A stretch of DNA of 64,000 nucleotides from Diospyros lotus (lineage: Eukaryota; Streptophyta; Magnoliopsida; Ericales; Ebenaceae), in assembly GCF_014633365.1 (NCBI RefSeq), contig NC_068344.1:32367170-32431169 (forward strand), read 5' to 3'. The notes beneath the pieces are model-generated. The model ran no database searches and had not been told where the DNA came from. It was given only the letters and a program-made list of their open reading frames with translations. Numbering within the stretch: the first letter of the stretch is position 1; each line of letters begins with the position of its first letter. Of this stretch, positions 56,297 through 64,000 are shown one piece after another. The position numbers were made by a program, and so were the translations under genes.

Positions 56297-57989
56297 TTCA
56301 CTACTTAGAATTTGTCGTTTATTCAATTACTTTTTTTCCACCAAACAAAAAAACATCTTGCCAATCGTTCAAAGGCATGCTGTAATACCCGAAAATAATT
56401 TAAGGATAAAAATATATTAGATTATAGTTATTATTATTCTTATAAAAGATATTATAGTTATCAAAAAAAAAATCAAATTTCGGCGTGAGGCATGGCCGCT
56501 ACCGCCGTTGCTGTCAAATCAGCAACCAGGGCATGGCCGAACTGGCATGAACGTGAAGGGGAGGGTCTCTAGCTCACGTTACCCCTTGTGATTGGTTGAG
56601 AGAGGCTCGAATTTGGCTATAAATAGCCAAGTTTCGGTTAAAGATTTTCATCAAAGTTCATAAACTTAAATCGAGAGTTTGGGAAGGATTTGGAGCGTTT
56701 TGATAAGGGGCTTTTGTTCCCTAGGTTGTGAGAAGCAATTCTGGAGATTTTGAGAGTTTTTGGAGAGGTATAGGGGTGTTTTTGCATTCAGCCGTATATA
56801 TATATATATATACATATATCGAGTGAAGGTGAAATCGGGTTGTAGAGCGATCGATCGAGGGATCTAATAAGGGGCTTTTGGTCGCGAGGCTATGGGTAGA
56901 AAATCTAGAAAGTTTCGTGTCAATCGGAGTTCGAATCAAAGGCCAATTTGACTCGCCGGAGTTCGGTGGTGGAATAGTTTCGGCCGACTGTTTTCGGCCA
57001 AATCGAAAGGCTTTCGGTGGTTTTTTCTGAACAAGATAGGTACCATTGGGATCGACTAAGGGAGAGGAATAACCTGGTGTTGTCGCTTTAATTTTCCGGT
57101 GTGTCGTCGCCGGAGAAGATGATCGGAGGTATTTTTTGTATTTTTTTAAATGCTAAAAATATATAAAATTCGATAAAAAATAGAGTTAAACGAATTAAAA
57201 TTCTGGAAAAATATCCAGAAATTCAAGGAAAATGAATAGTTTATTTTGATGAATTTTTATCTTGGAAATTTCTTGAGGAGATAATTAATTTGGATTTTTG
57301 AAAGGAAAGGTAAATAGAAAATAAATAGGAGGAATTTTTATAAAATTCTGAGAAAATTATAGAAGGATAAGGAATTTATTTTATGAAATTTGGTGATTTT
57401 TTCTTGAAGTAGATTCGAAGGAAATCAATGAGAAATAAATTTTCTCAAGGAAAAGTAATTATGGAAATTTGAGAAAATAGGAGAAAAATTTGGAAAATTT
57501 CTAGAAAATTCCACAGGCTTATAAATATTGTTTTATGAATTTTTGTGGAGAAAAATTTAGAAAAAATGCTTGAAGTGGTATTTACTTGAAATTATCGAGA
57601 GAAAAATAGGAAGAAATTAGAGAAAAATAATGAGAAAATTGGGAAAATAGATATTAATTTTCCTTTCAATGCATGTTATGATTTTTCGGCATTGGCATGT
57701 TGTGTTGTCCATATGGGACGTGGGTTGTTAACCTGTGACGTAGCTCTTGAGTGTCAGCACTCGGAATGCGTGTGTTAATGCTATGTGACCCACTTGGGAC
57801 GGGATTGAGACGGACTTAACCCTACGGTACTCATGTGGCGGGGCTGCTAGTGGACACCACCCCGGTTGTTGGCTCAAGTGGCGGGACTGAGAGTGGACAC
57901 CACCCCAGGTTCCTTTGAGCAATAGCATTAAGGCCGAGGTGTCGTTGATTCTGGGGATAGTGCTGATGTGACACTCTTGGGGCTAAGGT

Positions 57990-60900
57990 TGTAACGACCC
58001 GTTAGTGGGTTTAGAAGTTTATTAATATTTTAATTGTGAAAATTTGGGGATTTGCCCTATTAAATTGAATGTTGGAAAATATTCTTAAGTGTAAAAATTT
58101 ATGTATCTAAATTCATGAATTGGGTTGCCCATTTGGGCCAAGTGTTTAAAGTCCATGAATGTGATGGGTTTAGAGAAATCCTATGGGCCTAAAATGAATT
58201 GGGCAATTCGTAAATTGGGTATGGGAATTATATATGTGTGTGTATATCTTGATGTATGAAATAAATGATGTATTAAATTTATGGATTGGTTTTTGGAAAC
58301 ATGGGTTGAGCCCAAAGGGAGACTTTTTATATGGCAAGTGTTGAGTGGTTGTGAAGCCCATTGGGCTTAATGTTATGTTGATGCCCTTTTTGATGAGCTA
58401 ATGAAAATGGACCATTATAATTAATTGAGCCAATGAGTTGGGCTTGGGCCTATGAAAGAGTATGGGTGGATTTTTGAATTTGGGCTTAGGCCCATGTGTA
58501 AAATGTGAGAGATGGAATTTAATAATGAAATTATATACATATATATTTGTATTTTGGGGATTAAAAGAAAGAAGAAAATAATTGTAAAATGCAAAGTGAC
58601 CAAATTATCCTTGCTTTATTGAAAAAGATAAGGGCAATTAGGGAATTTCATAAATGGTTATTATTATAAATGAATTTATGGATATTATGGAGTAGAAAGG
58701 AAAATGAAAAAGAAAAGAAAAAGAGGTAAATGACCAAAAGGGGTTTAATGAGTTGTGGATTGTGGGCAAAATGGTAAATTTGCCAAGGGAGTGGTTAGAA
58801 GGTTGGTGAGCGGCCATCCCTTCCTCCATGCTTTCTTCTTTTCCTTTTTTTTTTTCTTTTCTTCTTTCTCTATCCTCTCCCGATCGGCCATTCTCTTCAT
58901 CATCTTCTTCTTCTTCTCCATTTTGATATCCATGGAAGCTTGAAGTGAAGTTGCAGCTGGGTGCATTCTTCTCCATTGGGTTTTTCTTCATCAAAGGCAA
59001 GTTCTTCTTGCATTTCTTTTGGGTTATGCAAGTTATTATTTCTTCTATGTTTGTTTCGTTGCAAGATCATGTTGATCTTCCTTGTTAATAAAGCCTTGGG
59101 CCCTTTTTTCTTGGGTCAAGTTGGTTTCCTTCTTATTTTCCTTGTTTTCGAATCTTCTATTTTGTTAGGAGATCAAATCATGAGTTTATATTGATGGGTG
59201 GATTATTTTCTCATTCCGTTAAAATCTTGTGTTTTGTCATCAATGGGTCTTTTTGTGAGTTTTCATTAAGGTTTAGTCACCCTAAATTCTCAAAGGAATG
59301 ACACTTGATTGATTAGGAATGTTAGAGGAGCAAGATTTGGTGTATCTTGCTTGGGATGTTGATTTTTTGTGGGTTGTCGTAGTGATTTTTAAGTTTCAGG
59401 TCTCTGTTGGTCGACCAAGTATTTCTGTCGGTCGACCAAGTAAGTGTTTTACCTTCTGATTAGTCGACCAAGTATTTTTGTTGGTCGACCAAGCATATAT
59501 TTTGTTTTCTGTTAGTTGACCAAATGTTCAATCGGTCGACCAAGTGTTTTAGTCGGTTGACCAAGTGGGCTGTTAGTCGACCAAGTGATTTCAGTTGGTC
59601 GACCAAGTGATAATATAAGCCTCTGTTAGTCGACCAAATGTTCAGTCGGTCGACCAAGTGATTTCAGTCGGTCGACCAAGTGATAATTTAAGCTTTCGTT
59701 AGTCGACCAAGTGTTTTTACTCGGTCGACCAAGTCCCTATTTAGTCGACTAACTCTCATTCATTGGTTGACTAACTCTTTTATTCGGTCAACCAACAGAA
59801 TGCAATGATTCTTTCTTTTTGGTCCGATTCTTTTCTAATGCTTGAAATTCTTTCCCAAAGCTCTTGTGATGTTTTAGTTGGCTTCAAAAATCATCTCGTG
59901 GATATGTAAGTGTTCCAAAATTGGGGAAGTTAATTAATGGAGGAAATTAAAGATGAAAATCATGAGTTTTTAAATGGTGAATTCATGTAATCAACTTGTT
60001 TGACCTTGAGAAATGGTATGAAAATGAATCCCAATAAATAATGCTAAAACATGTGATGAAAATACCAGTAGCTCATGTGAGGATGAAATCTTGAAATGTC
60101 TAAGTGTGCGTGATGATCATAATGAGAACATTTCTAATAATGAAGCATGTCGATATGTTTATTTGAAAACCCCCAGGAGCATTGCATGGTATTATTATTT
60201 ATGGTATGGAAATGAATCTCGATGAATGATGCCAAATCATATGATGAAAATATCATTGGCTCATGTGAGGAGATAATTTTGAAATGGCTAAATGCGTATG
60301 ATGATTATGAGGAGAACATTGCTAATAATGTAGCATGTTTGATATGGTTGCTTGAAACCTACACGAGCATTGCATGATATTATTATTTGCGCACTTATTA
60401 TTTTGCGCGGCGGTTACGTACCGCGGGTTGAGAAAATGATATCCTAAAGAGCGCCTGACGCGAGAAATGTGGCCATAGACCCGGTAGGCGATGCTCAAGC
60501 CAAGTGAATGGCTAAATGATTTTTCTATGTATATGTATGCATGCATGTGAATGAAAGGCCTTGAGGGCCGATGTGCTGCATAAAAAGTATATATATTCAT
60601 GAGAAATGAAATGATGCATAAAATGCACAATGCCAATGGCAAATGATCATAATGATTGAGAAATGAAATGATGCATAAAATGCATAATGACGATGGCATG
60701 GGAATGATAATAATGATGGGATATAATGGGAAATGCTACTCGTACTTGGGAAGTCGGGTCTATTCCATTTTGGTTTATCCATGCCTTGACTCTATTGTCT
60801 TTATTTATTGCAATATATACTTGCAAAACCTTGTGGCTCACCTTGCTTATTCCTGTCATTCCAGGTAAGGGATAAGCTATTGCTGAGGGCGAGTCCAATG

Positions 60901-61266
60901 AGGCTAGAGCCCGGGTTTAGTTGTGTATAGGGATGTCCCAGCTTCAAGATCTATGGGTGTAATGTTGAGGGCAGAAAATAGAGGGTTCAATTGGTTGTTA
61001 GAACCTTAGTGCCCTTTTATTTGAAAAATGTATGGGCGGTAAGCCCAAGATGATAATGTAAAGGGTGTGAAATATTTAATTTGAGCTCCTATTGATAGTG
61101 AGCAAATGTAGAGATGTTTTATTTTGGCTCCTGATGATCAGTGAGCAAGTAAAAAAAAAAAAAGAATTGGTATTTATTTTAAGTTTATTGTTCTTGTATC
61201 CATTTCGTAACGATCTCCTTTCGGATTTCCTATGCTAGCGGGATGATCCGGGAGAAGGCCGCTACA
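57990..61266 (+). mobile_element. Solo LTR, TGTAACGACCC family (copy d)
   Basis: Starts TGTAACGACCCGTTAG, ends GGCCGCTACA; flanks AAGGT and AGGGT (4/5 TSD). It is the only family member here in plus orientation. It keeps TTGTGGCTCAC and TCATTCCAGGTAAGG. ORFs at 58638-59000 and others are pyrimidine/purine-rich LTR sequence. Confidence 0.8.
59408..59795. repeat. GTCGACCAAGT minisatellite in LTR copy d
   Basis: About a dozen GGTCGACCAAGT or AGTCGACCAAGT units with irregular 15-30 base spacing, plus decayed units. The minus-strand ORF 59460-59657 (WSTN, LVDQ repeats) is the array read as protein. Confidence 0.85.
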
Positions 61267-61994
61267 AGGGTTGTGTTGGGTTTTGGAATGCTTTTGAGTA
61301 GGAGCGTAAAGCCGAACAATGACAATAGGGTGATTCTCAGGTTCATATGTCGAGGTTGTCCCTCTTAAGCAGGACTGGTTTGCCAATGGGTCGATGTGGT
61401 CGTGTCGCTTTTAGAGAGATTGCATTTCCCTCGGTTAGGGCTAAATGCTGTGTGGGATTCTCTTAGACTGGGGCATGTCAGGATTTATTAGTTTTATGCA
61501 TATGATTTTGCATATTTGCATGAAAATATTTTTGAACTCTTACTTAGATGATTCAACATCTAATTTGGACTATATCCCTGGAATATTTAAACGTTCCAGG
61601 TGAAAGCAGTGGCGCTAAGGAAAAGGATGTCGTTGAGATGTAACTGTTATGTTCAGTTTTCGTAGGTTTTGTCTATGATTACAATGTTCAGAGATGATGT
61701 CATATTTTGATATGTTCATGTGAAACATCGATTTGGTTATTGTAAAAGGAATTGTCAGTTATATATATATCATTGAGGCTTCGATCTTGCTTCCGCTGAT
61801 GTGATTGATAAATACCTGTCTTAGTCTATTAAATTTTGATATGCTGAGAAGGTACGATCAGGATTGTCGGGAAATGACTATGATGAGGATATGTATGTCG
61901 AGAGGCTTATGTTGTATGATATTGAAAAAAAAAAAAAAAATTCTCGAAATCTCGAGTTAATGCTCGCTTGGGAAAAGTGGGGCGTTACACATGC

Positions 61995-62323
61995 TTACTG
62001 GTTGGGATTGGTTGAGCAATCAAAATAATTGGTCGACCATACAGACATAATTTTGATAAAATCCATTTATTAGCTAGGAATCATCATATCATAATGTTGT
62101 AAAAGTATTTTTAATTTAAGGAAATAAATTAAGGGTTTTGTTATCATCAAAAGTTTATTAGATTGTACCTATGAGGTTAATAATTTTCTTAATTAGGTTG
62201 AAATTAAAAATAAGTTCAGTTCGATTAGTTTTTAATTAACATTGCTTGTAACAAAAAAAAGTTATTTCAACAATTTAGGTAAAACACAAGTACCCTAAAG
62301 AAAACATGAGATACATTATTTAA
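61995..62323. other. AT-rich spacer before the MITE
   Basis: No gene or repeat recognised. It is upstream DNA of the FAR1-related gene. Confidence 0.4.
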
Positions 62324-62761
62324 GGAAAATGCTATACGGACGAATGGGCTAACGCACAGGTTGACAAACCCGATTTAAATTACAATTAAACCCTCCATCC
62401 AAATTTACAGTTTTACCCTCCAACAAATTGGACGCCCACGCCCTTACTCTGTCTCGCTTGATCTCACTCTCAATCTCTCTCTCTGATTTAGGGTTTAGGT
62501 CGCATTATTCTCTCTCGCTCGCTCTCTCTTACCGACTGAAACCCCATTGCTATCGCTCGATCTCTTACCGTCTGAAACCTCATTACTACCGACGACGAGC
62601 TCTCTCTCTCTCTCTCTCTGTATATTTTAACCAATCGCGTCTCTTCCTATCGCCAGTAAGAAAGAAAGATTTTTATGTTTTTATGTTTATGTATTTTTAT
62701 AATGCAAGTGATGTTATGTTTCTTCCTGTGCGTTAGCCCATTCGTCCGTGTAGCATAATCC
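62324..62761. mobile_element. TIR MITE (MULE-like) upstream of the FAR1-related gene
   Basis: Left arm GGAAAATGCTATACGG (62324 on) and right arm reverse complemented GGATTATGCTACACGG (to 62761) continue as GACGAATGGGCTAACGCACA on both sides, about 36 bases of inverted repeat. 438 bp, CT-rich inside with a partial direct repeat (CTCTCTTACCGACTGAAACC / GATCTCTTACCGTCTGAAAC). A TSD is not evident. The ORF 62428-62736 is simple sequence. The GG(A)AAATGCTA start resembles the element at 15511. Confidence 0.8.
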
Positions 62762-62853
62762 AGATTTGGTGCCTTTGACTGTGCTTTAAAGTGACAACCG
62801 TTTCAGTAGTCACAGCTTTGCTATTCGCCAAACCAATGTGTGGGTTTCAGGCA

Positions 62854-62859
62854 TATATA
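62854..62859 (+). promoter_or_regulatory. Candidate TATA box of the FAR1-related gene
   Basis: GCATATATACTCC about 110 bases before a strong splice donor (GATGAG|GTAAAT at 62962/62963). This would put a first, mostly non-coding exon at about 62885-62962, with an intron to about 63574. That exon has a 15-codon upstream ORF (62895-62942). Confidence 0.4.
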
Positions 62860-63593
62860 CTCCATTCTCTGCTCTCCAATCAGCAGTGAGAAAGATGATG
62901 AGATCTCCTTCTTGCAGTTTGGCGGAGAGATTCATTTCTTGATGGGTCTCTTCTCAGATGAGGTAAATGGGTTTTGGGTCTCCCTGATTCTCAGTTTTCT
63001 TTAATGGGTTTGGTTTGCTTTTCTCTCCCTTTTCTGTTTCCTGTTTCCTTTTGATGCATTGTTGACATTCGTGGTCTTTCTGAGAGCTACATTGCTGGAT
63101 TCTGTTATGAATCTAATCTGTTTGTTGTCTGATAATTTATGGGTTTATCTTTTCTTGTTTGTGGGTTGAAAATCTGTATATGAGAAATGTGGATTTCGTT
63201 TGGGTCACTCTAGACATTTGATTCCAAGCATTTGGAAAATGATTTCATTTGGGTCACTGCAGACATAATTGGACCTTATAATAGTCTTTTTTTTTTTTTT
63301 TGAAAAAGCTATCATTTCTATTAATTTTTCTGCTTAGTTAGTATTATTATTAGACATAACATGGTAAATTGTTGTTGAGGTATGGTTGAGATAGATTACT
63401 TGGGCTTAGTTGTATTGGTTTGTTGTTAATACAAGTTGTAATGGTAGGTTTGAACTTAGGAGTGTTGAGGATTGCTTGGGCTTGGTCTGCTTAGTTAGAA
63501 TTTGTATATTTATGCAGTCTTTAAAATTGTGCAGTACATTTGCATATTTTAGAAGACAATCAATTTTATTTTAGAAGACGAAGGAAACCAACA

Positions 63594-64000
63594 ATGAGTG
63601 ACATAGGTATGTTTGATTTTTTCATTAGATTCTAATATGAAGGAAACCAACAATAATATATGTAACATTATATTCTGATATGATGGTTTTTTTTTTTTTG
63701 TTTTTTTTTTTAAGAAGGAAATCATATTGTGCTTGCAGAATCATTTGAAGATAATGAGGAAACTTTCGTTAATAATGAGGAAATTACCAAAGATAATGAG
63801 TGTCCCGCGTCAGAAGAAGAGAGTGATCTTGTCCCTAAGGTTGGAATGAAATTCAATGAGGAGAAAGACGTCTTTGAATTTGACAAAAGATATGCTTACC
63901 ATATGGGTTTTCTTGTTAAAAGAAGGAGTTCGAGGAAGGGTGATGACAGTGTTCTAAGGTATGTGGGATATACATGTAGCCAAGAAGGAAAAAGAAACAT
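63594..64000 (+). CDS. FAR1-RELATED SEQUENCE (FRS) protein, 5' end
   Basis: Proposed coding start ATG at 63594 in a short exon ending ATAG|GTATGT (63606/63607). A 132-bp intron ends GCTTGCAG at 63738, and the next exon is open to the window edge in the matching phase. The encoded N-terminus is acidic (SFEDNEETFVNNEEITKDNE), then reads VGMKFNEEKDVFEFDKRYAY, MGFLVKRRSSRKGDDSV and YVGYTCSQEGKRN. This is the opening of the FAR1 DNA-binding domain (PF03101, a WRKY-GCM1-type zinc finger). FRS proteins descend from Mutator transposases and act as nuclear transcription factors in light and hormone responses. The MULE-like transposase domain and SWIM finger expected downstream are outside the window. 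Exon 1 is less certain than exon 2. Confidence 0.8.

Larger units (their letters stand above)
56381..61989 (+). mobile_element. Solo LTR, TGTAATACCC family (copy e), split by another LTR
   Basis: Perfect TSD CATGC (56376-56380, 61990-61994). Starts TGTAATACCCGAAAATA, ends GTGGGGCGTTACA. TATA box GGCTATAAATAGCC at 56615-56628. LTR copy d is nested at 57990-61266. The net length is about 2.3 kb. Confidence 0.85.

Noticed and set aside
58638..59000. 120-residue minus-strand ORF with Lys/Glu-rich centre
   Set aside because: It is a pyrimidine tract of solo LTR d seen from the other strand, and a second frame is open over the same bases.
59460..59657. Tryptophan/asparagine-rich repeat protein on the minus strand
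   Set aside because: It is the GTCGACCAAGT array of LTR copy d read in one frame.

Overview
This is a gene-poor, AT-rich stretch of a plant nuclear genome, probably a eudicot and possibly woody. The evidence for a plant is a DUF247 gene, a FAR1-RELATED SEQUENCE gene, Cassandra TRIM elements carrying 5S rRNA sequence, a Ptta/En/Spm-type CACTA transposon, an Athila/Tat-like Ty3 element with a tRNA-Asp primer site, and copia remains. The species cannot be read from the sequence. Only the two window edges hold recognisable ordinary host genes. Nearly everything between them is nested transposable elements, most of which I could bound by matching target-site duplications (TSDs).

Layout. 1-287 (-) is the 5' end of a DUF247 gene. 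Its upstream DNA is present three times (about 97-3526, 3527-8001 and 14251-19800), and the third copy carries a truncated DUF247 relic. These copies are interrupted by a Cassandra element (1473-1930), a solo LTR (5005-7703) and a 2-kb MULE-like element (15511-17549); the paralogous copies show the empty sites. Between copies 2 and 3 lie a small solo LTR (8821-9692), a hAT element (9873-12579) and a broken PIF/Harbinger transposase (13205-13833). 20034-23653 is a solo LTR holding a complete Cassandra TRIM. 24152-47647 is one 23.5-kb CACTA element (TSD ATT) on the minus strand. Its transposase relics are interrupted by two short CACTA elements, two solo LTRs and, inside one of those LTRs, the 9.5-kb element described next. 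49951-55257 is a hAT element (TSD GTTATACT) holding a solo LTR and a small copia element. 55480-61989 holds three more solo LTRs, one inside another. 62324-62761 is a terminal-inverted-repeat MITE just upstream of a FAR1-RELATED SEQUENCE gene that runs off the right edge.

The most notable object is the LTR retrotransposon at 27338-36877 (2104-bp LTRs differing by about three bases, TSD CTGGG). It has a tRNA-Asp primer site and a damaged gag with a zinc knuckle, and no visible protease, reverse transcriptase or integrase. It carries a 2.2-kb cargo cassette with its own TATA-like promoters. The cassette holds a cysteine-rich, basic ORF whose layout recalls plant-virus nucleic-acid-binding/silencing-suppressor proteins, followed by an intact, intronless 219-aa LONELY GUY (LOG) cytokinin-activating enzyme. 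It is bracketed by direct repeats that include a polypurine-tract-like motif, contains possible splice sites that could give separate mRNAs from one leader, and carries a hairpin motif once inside the first ORF and twice after LOG. If expressed, this would be a mobile element carrying a hormone-activation gene beside a possible RNA-binding or suppressor-like gene. That function is inference; the structure is read from the sequence.
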